Below the pieces are notes generated by a model. It made no database searches. It had not been told where the DNA came from and worked only from the letters and a program-made list of their open reading frames with translations. From DTU078 sp002397345 (GTDB lineage Bacteria > Bacillota > Clostridia > Oscillospirales > CAG-272): 8,287 nucleotides of DNA. The stretch lies in assembly GCA_937875545.1 (NCBI GenBank), contig CALLYE010000171.1:1-8287 (forward strand), written 5' to 3'. The position numbers and the translations under genes were made by a program. Below are positions 1-6,069 of the stretch, piece after piece. Within the stretch, counting starts at the first letter, position 1. Every line of letters starts with the position of its first letter.

Positions 1-1269
1 GATTTTCGCTCTCAGCCCGAAACGCGTGCGCAGCGTTTCTTCCAGCGTCTCGAGCTGGATGCGCCCCGTCAGACTGACCGTCAGCTCGCGCACACCGCGT
101 TCCCATCGCAGCTCCATGTGCGGTTCTTCGTCGCACAACTCGCCCGCCGCTTCGACGAGCGCGGGCAGATCGGAATCGTTCTCCGGCTCGAGCTTGACGC
201 TTAGATAAGGGTGCGCAAGCGAATATTTATCTGATACCGCGACTTGACCGATGAAGTCGCCGACTCTGACCTCGGCCAGCCCGCACAGCGCCGCGATGTC
301 GCCGGGTCCGACCTCGCCTACATCGACCCAGCGCGCGCCGCTGAATTTGCGGATCTGTGTGATCTTTCCGCCGCGCGGACCGCCTTTTGCCGTCGCGTCG
401 CGCAGCCCGCCGAACCCGCGCGAAATCGTACCGTCGTCGGCGACAGCGACAAGCTCGCGCGAGCGCAGCGTTCCGCCGTAGACGCGAACGTGTGCGACCC
501 GACCCATTATGCGGTCTTGTTCCAGCTTGAACACCCGCGCCGACAAACCATCAATCAGCCGACCGTCTGCTGTCGGAAGATAATCTGTTATCGCGTCAAG
601 TAGACGCTCCACTCCCTCGCCCAGCTTTGCCGAGCCGCGCAACACAGGCACTGCCCGAAATTCGGATACCGCCATGCGGATTGCGGCGTTTATCCGCGCT
701 TTTTCAACGGGCACACCCGACAGATATGCATCAAGGATGGCATCGTCATATTCTGCTGCAAGCTCGAGCGCGTCGTTGTCGTCGTCGATTGGCGCGACGC
801 GTATAACCTCGCTGCAGCACGTTTTTATCTGACCGATAGCGCGCGCGACGTCCGCGCCCGCTCGATCGGTTTTATTTATAAATACGATAAACGGCACTTT
901 ATTAGCCGTCAGCTCCCGTAGTATGTTTTCGGTGTGCGACTGCATGCCCTCTACAGCGGAAACCACGATTACCGCGCAATCGATCGCGCCCAGCGCGCGT
1001 TCGACTTCGCCCGCGAAATCGACATGACCGGGCGTATCGATGATATTTACCATATAATCGCGCCAGGTGAGCGAGGTTACAGCCGCGCGCACCGAGATGC
1101 CGCGCCGGCGTTCGATATCCAGCCAGTCTGTCTGCGCGGTGCCGTCATCGACGCTGCCGGGCGCGCGGATAACGCCCGCGCTGTAAAGCAGCCGCTCGGT
1201 CAGCGTGGTTTTACCCGCATCGACATGCGCCAGTATTGCCAAATTGATGATTTTTGACGGTTTAAACAT
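1..1269 (-). CDS. TetM/EF-G-like translational GTPase, N-terminal part (cut by window edge)
   Basis: A ribosome-associated GTPase of the ribosomal-protection (TetM/TetO/TetW) branch of the EF-G superfamily. Such proteins bind the ribosome near the A site, and some displace tetracycline. The frame starts at ATG 1269, with an in-frame TGA two codons upstream, and stays open to base 1 (423 codons). TetM and EF-G are about 640-700 residues, so the C-terminal third is missing. Visible motifs are G1 AHVDAGKTT (residues 14-22), switch I RRRGISV (54-60), G3 DTPGH (78-82), G4 NKTD (132-135) and G5 SAK (213-215). A domain II-like beta region follows from about 240 and the start of domain III lies near the edge. 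The opening 'NLAILAHVDAGKTTLTERLLY' style and 'GSVDDGT' resemble TetM more than canonical EF-G. The invariant switch I Thr is Ser59. No clear Shine-Dalgarno is seen. The domain IV loops that decide tetracycline protection are outside the window, so resistance cannot be claimed. Confidence 0.93.
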   Translation of the reverse strand, partial: MFKPSKIINLAILAHVDAGKTTLTERLLYSAGVIRAPGSVDDGTAQTDWLDIERRRGISVRAAVTSLTWRDYMVNIIDTPGHVDFAGEVERALGAIDCAVIVVSAVEGMQSHTENILRELTANKVPFIVFINKTDRAGADVARAIGQIKTCCSEVIRVAPIDDDNDALELAAEYDDAILDAYLSGVPVEKARINAAIRMAVSEFRAVPVLRGSAKLGEGVERLLDAITDYLPTADGRLIDGLSARVFKLEQDRIMGRVAHVRVYGGTLRSRELVAVADDGTISRGFGGLRDATAKGGPRGGKITQIRKFSGARWVDVGEVGPGDIAALCGLAEVRVGDFIGQVAVSDKYSLAHPYLSVKLEPENDSDLPALVEAAGELCDEEPHMELRWERGVRELTVSLTGRIQLETLEETLRTRFGLRAKI

Positions 1270-1325
1270 ATTTCAAGTGTGTAAAATAAAAGTAAATATT
1301 CTTAATTGGGAAAGCAATAATATGG

Positions 1326-1354
1326 TTGACATTCCATGGTTTTCATTATATAAT
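1326..1354 (+). promoter_or_regulatory. Consensus sigma-A promoter of the secreted propeller gene
   Basis: The -35 box TTGACA (1326-1331) and -10 box TATAAT (1349-1354) match consensus perfectly and are 17 bp apart. The start of transcription would fall near 1361, giving a leader of about 60 nt. A strong Shine-Dalgarno AGAAGGAG (1404-1411) sits 8 nt before ATG 1420. The -10 lies inside the palindrome ATTATATAAT (1345-1354). A TATAAT therefore also reads on the minus strand, but no correctly spaced -35 is seen there for the divergent GTPase gene. Confidence 0.9.
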
Positions 1355-1419
1355 TTAGATATGGTCAAAAAAACATAGCAAGACCGATATTTTTTTAGTG
1401 AAAAGAAGGAGTAACCAGC

Positions 1420-2574
1420 ATGAAAAAGATTAAAGTCATTTTCGCAATTTTACTTGCCGCGCTACTTTTCGCTGCTTCTATGATAGTGATCAGCGCCGGA
1501 TCCTATGACGAGGCTTTTAAGGGTCTCGAATTCACCTCGCTCGGTGAATATCCCCAGGGTACACTTCCATCCTATAATATAAGATCGTTCGCCGCTTTGC
1601 CCGACGGAAAATATGTCTACGCGGGCGCGCTTAACGGCGGAATCCCCACCGTTGGAAAGTTTGACGGCTCGAGTGGAGAACTTATTTCAACTTATCAGTT
1701 TGAGGTTGAATCGGGTGCCTACATAAAAGCCCTCGACACGGACGACCGCGGATATGTCTACTGCGGTATCGCAAACAAAGCCAACGACGGAGCAGTCTAT
1801 TTCTCGATAGTCAAAGCAGACGATATGTCACAGGTAAGCTATGTTAAGATTGACATTGACGGGAAAGTCGGCGTAAACGGCGTTGCTGTTTCGAAACAGG
1901 GTTCCAAAGACCTCCTCTATATCGTTACAAACTACGACACAGACAGAATTTATTGCTATGACGTCACAAACGCCTTAAGCCCCGCTGCAGTCAAAACGTT
2001 CGGAACCGACGGCTATGTCGATATCGCGGCGAAGCTCGACGTGTTGGAAGGCAACAACATAGCGGTCGCCGCCGACGGTACAATCTATCTCGCCGCTAAG
2101 ATCGATTCCGGCGCAAAGGGAGACACGATACTGAAGATTAAGGCGGATGGCTCGTCGTCTATACTCGCCAAGGTTTCGCTTGACGAAGCGTTCGGATGCT
2201 CTTTGTATGACGACCAGTATTTAATCATTTGTTCCTATAACGGAATCGATTCTGTGGTTAATATATATAACGCCTCCGATATTTCGCTGGTCGTTTCCTA
2301 TCCGATAACCGACGCGGTTAACCTTTCAAACGTTCAGATAGGCGGCGATAAAATTTACTTTGGCGACCAGGGTTATGATGGTGGCGACCGGATTCTTGTT
2401 TCCACCGCAATCAAGTTTCCCGCAAATGTTCCGGAAAAAGAGGAAACCCCGACGCCTACCGCTTCCCCTTCTCCTACCGCCTCCCCTTCCACTTCCGATA
2501 ATACCGTCGCGGCGACAGTTATCTTTGCAGTCGTATCGGCTGCGGTCGTAGTTCTTCTGAAAAAAAGGTATTGA
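1420..2574 (+). CDS. Secreted beta-propeller-like protein with Thr/Pro/Ser stalk and C-terminal membrane anchor
   Basis: The family is not recognised by name. The 384-residue product has a Sec signal peptide (KKIK, a hydrophobic core at 4-24, likely cleavage after ISA at 26). About six repeats of 40-50 residues follow (about 54-332), in the pattern 'hydrophobic - DG/DD - YVY/IYL - small loop - IxxxD - LxxxxxF', for example LPDGKYVYAG, AADGTIYLAA and IGGDKIYFGD. This pattern suggests a six- or seven-bladed beta-propeller of the NHL/SMP-30/PQQ-like kind. A low-complexity stalk TPTPTASPSPTASPST (343-358) leads to a hydrophobic helix (about 362-380) ending in KKRY. The protein should therefore be displayed outside the cell and held by its C-terminal helix. 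There is no LPXTG sortase motif. The start is set by AGAAGGAG 8 nt upstream. It stands alone, between a strong promoter and a strong terminator. Binding to a glycan, metal or protein is possible, but no catalytic residues can be named. Confidence 0.88.
   Translation: MKKIKVIFAILLAALLFAASMIVISAGSYDEAFKGLEFTSLGEYPQGTLPSYNIRSFAALPDGKYVYAGALNGGIPTVGKFDGSSGELISTYQFEVESGAYIKALDTDDRGYVYCGIANKANDGAVYFSIVKADDMSQVSYVKIDIDGKVGVNGVAVSKQGSKDLLYIVTNYDTDRIYCYDVTNALSPAAVKTFGTDGYVDIAAKLDVLEGNNIAVAADGTIYLAAKIDSGAKGDTILKIKADGSSSILAKVSLDEAFGCSLYDDQYLIICSYNGIDSVVNIYNASDISLVVSYPITDAVNLSNVQIGGDKIYFGDQGYDGGDRILVSTAIKFPANVPEKEETPTPTASPSPTASPSTSDNTVAATVIFAVVSAAVVVLLKKRY
2455..2490 (+). repeat. Two tandem copies of an 18-bp unit encoding the stalk
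   Basis: CCTACCGCTTCCCCTTCT (2455-2472) is followed directly by a copy differing at two positions (2473-2490). The repeat encodes the P-T-A-S-P-S units of the stalk and is a plausible site for length change by slippage. Confidence 0.8.
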
Positions 2575-2590
2575 GTGACAATTTGGTTAT

Positions 2591-2627
2591 TCTGCGCCGG
2601 TATAAATTACCGGCGCGGATTATTTTT
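2591..2627 (+). terminator. Intrinsic terminator of the propeller gene
   Basis: GCGCCGGTA (2594-2602) pairs with TACCGGCGC (2608-2616) around a 5-nt loop TAAAT. The stem extends three pairs outward (2591-2593 with 2617-2619, one of them G-U). A T-rich tract (TTATTTTT, 2620-2627) follows at once. It starts 16 bases after the TGA at 2572-2574. Confidence 0.9.
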
Positions 2628-2886
2628 GCTCGGTAGACTTTTTTCAAAAGCCTTTGACAAACGGAGAAAACGAGAAACGCGAGGAGAGATAAATTCCCAC
2701 ACCCCGCAGTAATGAAATGTTTTTTTGATTATGCGATTAACTTTAATCTATACAGCTTTTTTATTATAAAATAATATTTTTAAGTCAGTATCAAGTTTTT
2801 CGGGGGTCTGGGGGAGGTCGGCGTGTGCACACGCTAACTCCCCAGCGTATCTCCGTATCCTCGCCCCCCCGTATCCCCGTTCACCG
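2628..2886. other. Noncoding spacer between convergent genes
   Basis: About 260 bases without a supportable gene. The left part (2628-2700) is mixed sequence and includes GACTTTTTTCAAAAG at 2636-2650. The middle (about 2716-2785) is very AT-rich. The right part is G/C-skewed, with GGGGG runs, a compound hairpin (2808-2845), a run of seven C (2864-2870) and three copies of CGTATC (2846-2851, 2854-2859, 2870-2875). The short reading frames here continue into or overlap recR in other frames and show no coding signature. Confidence 0.6.
2808..2845. repeat. Compound hairpin downstream of recR
   Basis: Outer arms CTGGGGGAG (2808-2816) and CTCCCCAG (2838-2845) pair with a single bulged base. Inside them the perfect 14-bp palindrome GCGTGTGCACACGC (2821-2834) gives a 5-bp stem with a TGCA loop. 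It lies 42 bases after the recR stop on the minus strand and could mark or protect the 3' end of the operon transcript. It lacks an immediate T-tract, so it is not called an intrinsic terminator. Confidence 0.55.
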
Positions 2887-3489
2887 TCAATCCACTTCGC
2901 GGCGGCCTTCGAAGGCGCGCGTAAGGGTTTGCGCGTCGGCGTATTCGAGATCGCTGCCCACGGGTATACCATACGCGAGCCGACTGGTTCTCACGCCGAG
3001 CGGACGAAGTTGACGGGTCAGATACATTGCCGTAGTTTCGCCTTCGACGTCTGATCCGGTCGCGATGATAACTTCGCGCACACCGCCTTTTTCGACGCGT
3101 TCGATAAGATCGGCGATATGCAGCTGCTCGGGTCCGCGCCCGTCGAGCGGTGAAATCGAGCCGCCCAATACGTGATACAGCCCCCGGTATTCGCGTATCC
3201 GCTCAAACGAGATGACTTGCCGCGCATCCTCGACCGCGCAGATTATACCCGTATCGCGGCTGTCGTCCTCACAGATGGGGCACAACTCGCCTTCGCAGAG
3301 ATTATGGCAGCGCGAGCATTCGCGGATATTGTGTTTGGCGTCAAGCAGCGCGTCGGCAAAATACTGCACCTGTTCCTCGGTAAAATCGAGTATCGCGAAC
3401 GCCAGCCGCTGCGCGGTTTTACCGCCGATCCCCGGCAGACTGCGGAACTGCTCCACAAGCCGCTGCAGCGGGAGTATATAATCCGCCAT
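2887..3489 (-). CDS. recR: Recombination mediator protein RecR
   Basis: RecR works with RecO (and RecF) to load RecA onto SSB-coated single-stranded DNA during gap repair; it forms a ring-shaped DNA clamp. The 200-residue length is normal. Domains in order are an N-terminal helix-hairpin-helix LPGIGGKTAQRLAF (18-31), a four-Cys zinc site C58-x2-C61 ... C70-x2-C73, a Toprim domain starting with ICAVEDARQV (83-92, acidic Glu87), the GLYHVLGGSISPLDG segment (103-117), and a C-terminal LAYGIPVGSDLEYADAQTL strand-helix. One departure from the usual family text is TGSDVEGE (144-151), where most RecRs read TNPTVEGE. The start ATG 3489 gives the standard MADYILPLQRLVEQF opening, but its Shine-Dalgarno is weak (AAAAGG about 13 nt upstream). 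It lies 80 nt downstream of ybaB on the same strand, the conserved dnaX-ybaB-recR order. Confidence 0.97.
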   Translation of the reverse strand: MADYILPLQRLVEQFRSLPGIGGKTAQRLAFAILDFTEEQVQYFADALLDAKHNIRECSRCHNLCEGELCPICEDDSRDTGIICAVEDARQVISFERIREYRGLYHVLGGSISPLDGRGPEQLHIADLIERVEKGGVREVIIATGSDVEGETTAMYLTRQLRPLGVRTSRLAYGIPVGSDLEYADAQTLTRAFEGRREVD

Positions 3490-3564
3490 TTATATAACCA
3501 TGCCTTTTGATATTGTTAGTTTAAATATATAATCCAAAACAATCTGATTTGCACAGACAGCCCG

Positions 3565-3583
3565 CCGGTTTAAAATAAACCGG
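3565..3583 (-). repeat. Small hairpin over the ybaB stop codon
   Basis: CCGGTTTA and TAAACCGG form an 8-bp stem with a 3-nt loop, and the TAA stop of ybaB (3572-3570) lies within it. No T-tract follows on the minus strand. It may be a weak attenuator or transcript-stability structure between ybaB and recR, or chance. Confidence 0.4.
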
Positions 3584-3917
3584 GCAGATTAATATCGCCG
3601 GTGATTTTTTTCATTTCGGCGGAATTTGTTTCCTCGACCCTGTTTATCGCTTCGTTAACGCCGGCGACAAGTATATCGGACAGTGTCTCAATATCGTCCG
3701 GATCGACGATTTCGGGCTTGATCGCAATGGAAAGTATTTCTTTTTTGCCGTTTATTTTCACCGTTACCATACCGCCGCCCGCGGTGATTTCATATTCCCG
3801 CGCGTCGAGATTCTCCTGGAGTTCGGTCATTTGCTCCTGCATTTTTTGTGCCTGGCGGAGCATACCCTGCATGTTCTGCGGACCGCCGCCCATACCCTGG
3901 GGAAGTCTTGCTTTCAT
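3570..3917 (-). CDS. ybaB: Nucleoid-associated protein, YbaB/EbfC family
   Basis: A small dimeric DNA-binding protein that coats or bridges the chromosome; in several bacteria its gene sits between dnaX and recR, as here. The 115-residue product is slightly longer than the usual 100-110. The N-terminus is Gly/Met-rich (GMGGGPQNMQGM, 8-19). A long amphipathic helix follows (LRQAQKMQEQMTELQENL, 20-37), then the family core: ITAGGGMVTVKINGKKEI (44-61), IKPEIVDPDDIETLSDILVAGVNEA (about 66-90), and a tail with MKKITGDINLPGLF. The 'GGGMVxVxxNG' strand and 'DxExLxDLxxAAxNxA' helix are diagnostic. A GGGAGAG Shine-Dalgarno (about 3934-3928) lies 10 nt before ATG 3917. The gene begins 18 nt after the dnaX stop, so the two are very likely co-transcribed. 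An internal ATG at codon 9 is a less likely start because it lacks a ribosome site. Confidence 0.96.
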   Translation of the reverse strand: MKARLPQGMGGGPQNMQGMLRQAQKMQEQMTELQENLDAREYEITAGGGMVTVKINGKKEILSIAIKPEIVDPDDIETLSDILVAGVNEAINRVEETNSAEMKKITGDINLPGLF

Positions 3918-3935
3918 TTTTAAAATTCTCTCCCG

Positions 3936-5492
3936 TTAAATTTTTATATCGTCTATTGAGTTATGTTTTTCTTCGCGCTTTTCTGTTGTAAAACAGATCT
4001 CGCTTGGCTCGATTTTTTGCCCTTCAAGATTGGTGAATATCGCCGCCAGCCGTTTTTTTACCTCGTCGGTATCGATAAACGACAGCGCAAACGGATTGTC
4101 CGCGACGATAATAAAGTTTCCGTTTTCGCGGAAAGCTTCGGCGAGCCCCAAAAAGCTCGCGATATCTTCGCCGCCATTGATTCCAGAATATTTTTCGACC
4201 GCGTCCACCCAGCGCAGATAAGGTTCCCTTGACGAATGGGCGGTAACCCTATCGGCTCCTGCAACTTCCGGCGCGTTGTTCGTGTTTTCAGACGGTGTTT
4301 CGGGCGGTTTTTTAGCCTGTCCGACCGGTGCGGCGGGTATGGCGCCCCGCGCAAGCGCGTCCTCGAGCATGGCTACCCGCTCGGTGAGCGCGCCGATATC
4401 GCCGCCCAATCGGGGATCGCTCATTTTTACCAGCGTCAGCTCGGCAATGAGCCGTTTCGATGAACCGGGACGACCCATGCGCACAAAAGCGTCGTCGGCA
4501 AGCTCGCTGCCATATTGTATAGATTCTCGGGTGAAGCGGCGCGCGAGCGACGAGGTTTCCTCGAATTCCTGCGAGGTTAATTCAAGGTAAGCGCGCGGAT
4601 TTTTAGTCGCTTTTATCACGAGCATATCGCGGTAGAACGCAATCAGTCCCGACCAAAACACCGATATATCAAGCGACGAGGTATAAACATTGTCTATCGC
4701 CTCGAAAATCGATTCGGCATCGCGGTCGAGCACGGCGGTTACAGCCTTTATTATCATTCCCCGCCCCGCGACTCCGGCAACCGCGCGCACGGTTTCTTCC
4801 GTGACGTCAGCACCGTCGCTTGCGCACAGCTCAAGCATCGAGATCGCATCGCGCATTCCGCCTTGTGACAGCCGCGCGATAAGCCGCGCGCCGTCGGCAT
4901 CGAGTTTTATATTCTCCGCTCCGGCGATTTTGGTCAAATATTCTTCGATATATTTATTTTCCAGCCGTTTAAAATCGAACCGCTGGCAGCGCGATATTAT
5001 CGTCGCCGGTATTTTATGTGATTCAGTCGTCGCGAGTATGAAAACCACATGTTCCGGTGGTTCCTCAAGCGTTTTGAGCAGCGCGTTGAACGCCGCGATT
5101 GAAAGCATGTGAACCTCGTCGATGATATAAACCCGACGTTTCAGCACCGCGGGCATATAGGCGACGTCGTCAAGTATGTCGCGCACGTTTTCCACGCCGT
5201 TATTGGACGCGGCGTCAAGCTCGAGCACATCTGTGGCAGTGCCGGCTTCGATAGATTTACAGGCGGAGCACTGCCCGCACGGTTCGCCGTCGGCTGGCGA
5301 TTCGCAGTTAATTGACTTCGCTAAAAGGCGCGCGCAGCTTGTTTTGCCCGTGCCGCGGCTGCCGCAGAACAGATACGCGTGCGATATTTTATCGTGCAGG
5401 ACCTGATAACGCAGCACAGATGTAACCTGATCCTGCCCGTAGACGCCGCCGAAGGTCATCGGACGCCATTTTCTGTATAAAGCTTGATGCAT
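3936..5492 (-). CDS. dnaX: DNA polymerase III clamp-loader subunit tau/gamma
   Basis: DnaX is the AAA+ ATPase subunit of the clamp loader; it opens the sliding clamp and ties polymerase and helicase together. The start is placed at ATG 5492 (518 residues), giving the standard MHQALYRKWRPMTF opening. The upstream ATG 5507 would put the Shine-Dalgarno inside the gene. Motifs numbered from 5492 are Walker A GSRGTGKTS (44-52), zinc cysteines C63, C72, C75 and C78, Walker B VYIIDEVHML (121-130), sensor 1 FILATTES (151-158), arginine-finger SRC (167-169) and sensor 2 GGMRDAISMLE (211-221). A Pro/Ala/Thr-rich linker spans about 380-425. A short C-terminal domain (about 430-518) corresponds to the tau-specific region, and its length is within the Firmicutes range. 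Codons 394-395 form an A6 run at the linker (see findings). ybaB follows 18 nt downstream; the SRP RNA lies 89 bases upstream. Confidence 0.97.
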   Translation of the reverse strand: MHQALYRKWRPMTFGGVYGQDQVTSVLRYQVLHDKISHAYLFCGSRGTGKTSCARLLAKSINCESPADGEPCGQCSACKSIEAGTATDVLELDAASNNGVENVRDILDDVAYMPAVLKRRVYIIDEVHMLSIAAFNALLKTLEEPPEHVVFILATTESHKIPATIISRCQRFDFKRLENKYIEEYLTKIAGAENIKLDADGARLIARLSQGGMRDAISMLELCASDGADVTEETVRAVAGVAGRGMIIKAVTAVLDRDAESIFEAIDNVYTSSLDISVFWSGLIAFYRDMLVIKATKNPRAYLELTSQEFEETSSLARRFTRESIQYGSELADDAFVRMGRPGSSKRLIAELTLVKMSDPRLGGDIGALTERVAMLEDALARGAIPAAPVGQAKKPPETPSENTNNAPEVAGADRVTAHSSREPYLRWVDAVEKYSGINGGEDIASFLGLAEAFRENGNFIIVADNPFALSFIDTDEVKKRLAAIFTNLEGQKIEPSEICFTTEKREEKHNSIDDIKI

Positions 5493-5498
5493 TGCCAC

Positions 5499-5505
5499 AC
5501 CTCCC
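5499..5505 (-). promoter_or_regulatory. Shine-Dalgarno that sets the dnaX start
   Basis: The minus strand reads GGGAGGT (5505-5499), then 6 nt, then ATG at 5492. This ideal site overlaps the first codons after the alternative ATG at 5507, so 5492 is the start and the five-codon-longer form is unlikely. Confidence 0.88.
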
Positions 5506-5581
5506 ATATGGAATTCGCTATTTACGGCGCGCCGCCGCCGATTTGACGCGGGGGACGCGTCCAGCGTTATTTATTAATTTT

Positions 5582-5881
5582 GGGGCTTATCACAAGACCA
5601 TACACCTTTCTTCGAACATGGAGCCATGCGCGTAAACCGCGCCCAAAGCTCGGAACAGGCTGCCTCGCGGCACATCGGACGTAACTGCTTAATGCTGCTC
5701 GGTTCCCCGCCTGACATGGTTCGCAGCCGCCGATTGCGCAAGACCCGTTCGTCATCGCTCCGGAATGCGGCGCTGCCGCACGTCCCCAGCCCTCGGAAAA
5801 GGAAACCACCCCTGCTGTAGCGGATTGCAGGTTACAGGGCACCGCTGACTCCCCGGCCGGTATGGTCTTGTAATAAACCCC
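5582..5881 (-). ncRNA. ffs: Signal recognition particle RNA, large Firmicutes type with Alu domain
   Basis: This RNA scaffolds Ffh (SRP54) to bring nascent membrane and secreted proteins to the membrane. Domain IV is plain on the minus strand: CAGG-CGG-GGAA-CCG-AGCAG (5713-5695), that is, the conserved asymmetric loop, a 3-bp stem and a GGAA tetraloop. The Alu domain is marked by the conserved TGTAAC (5836-5831) within a G/C-rich 5' fold. The two ends form a continuous 22-bp helix: 5881-5860 pairs with 5603-5582, including two G-U pairs, and up to three more A-U pairs extend outward. This helix gives the approximate ends and a length near 300 nt; the true mature ends may differ slightly. The position just upstream of dnaX matches B. 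subtilis. No T-tract terminator is seen after 5582. A small GACGCG/CGCGTC hairpin (5545-5561) lies in the spacer to dnaX, and processing from a longer transcript is plausible. Confidence 0.95.
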
Positions 5882-5883
5882 AA

Positions 5884-5917
5884 ATATGTAAAGCAAAATA
5901 AATTTTGCTTTACATAT
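5884..5917. repeat. Perfect 15-bp inverted repeat in the SRP RNA leader
   Basis: ATATGTAAAGCAAAA (5884-5898) and TTTTGCTTTACATAT (5903-5917) are perfect complements around TAAA. The repeat lies between the predicted SRP promoter (5978-5950) and the mature RNA 5' end (about 5881). It would therefore be transcribed as a 15-bp hairpin directly next to the SRP terminal helix. A smaller related palindrome, ACAAA-TAAA-TTTGT (5929-5942), is centred 35 bp away. Possible roles are a processing or RNase III site, or a protein operator in DNA; the sequence does not decide. Confidence 0.85.
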
Positions 5918-5949
5918 AAATTCATTTTACAAATAAATTTGTTTTGTAT

Positions 5950-5978
5950 AGTATAACAGATACGCCGCGTTTTGTCAA
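5950..5978 (-). promoter_or_regulatory. Sigma-A promoter of the SRP RNA (and probably dnaX-ybaB-recR)
   Basis: On the minus strand the -35 box TTGACA (5978-5973) and -10 box TATACT (5955-5950) are separated by exactly 17 bp. The start of transcription would be near 5943, about 60 nt before the mature SRP RNA. No other convincing promoter lies between here and dnaX, so this one probably serves the whole block. Confidence 0.85.
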
Positions 5979-5989
5979 TAGGTTTACTT

Positions 5990-6019
5990 TTGACTTGCTT
6001 TATAGCACAATATTATAAA
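5990..6019 (+). promoter_or_regulatory. Possible promoter of the sigma-factor gene
   Basis: TTGACT (5990-5995) and TATAAA (6014-6019) are 18 bp apart; TATTAT (6011-6016) is an alternative -10 with a short 15-bp spacer. This would give a leader of roughly 85 nt before ATG 6110. The surroundings are very AT-rich, so chance matches are likely and the call is tentative. Confidence 0.4.
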
Positions 6020-6069
6020 ATATTTTCACAAAACACCTATCTGTTTTATTTCCGCAAGCACTATATAAA

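Noticed and set aside
26..1257. Several plus-strand reading frames (26-208, 244-603, 934-1257)
   Set aside because: They are antisense shadows of the GTPase, whose motifs are unambiguous on the minus strand.
1..1269. Calling the GTPase a tetracycline resistance gene
   Set aside because: The domain IV and C-terminal residues needed for protection are outside the window, and many Clostridia carry TetM-like homologues of unknown role.
1345..1373. Minus-strand promoter for the GTPase (TTGACC with TATAAT)
   Set aside because: The spacing is only 12 bp; the TATAAT is a by-product of the palindromic -10 of the plus-strand promoter.
4058..4354. 98-residue minus-strand frame inside dnaX in the +1 frame
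   Set aside because: Highly Arg-rich shadow of the dnaX linker and C-terminus. A programmed -1 shift at the A6 run would enter the other frame and stop at once, so this frame is not its product.
5493..5507. Upstream dnaX start at ATG 5507
   Set aside because: The ideal GGGAGGT site sits between it and ATG 5492, and the family opening MHQALYRKWRP begins at 5492.
5567..5896. 109-residue reading frame on the minus strand
   Set aside because: It lies across the SRP RNA, whose domain IV, Alu motif and long terminal helix explain the sequence; the translation resembles no protein.
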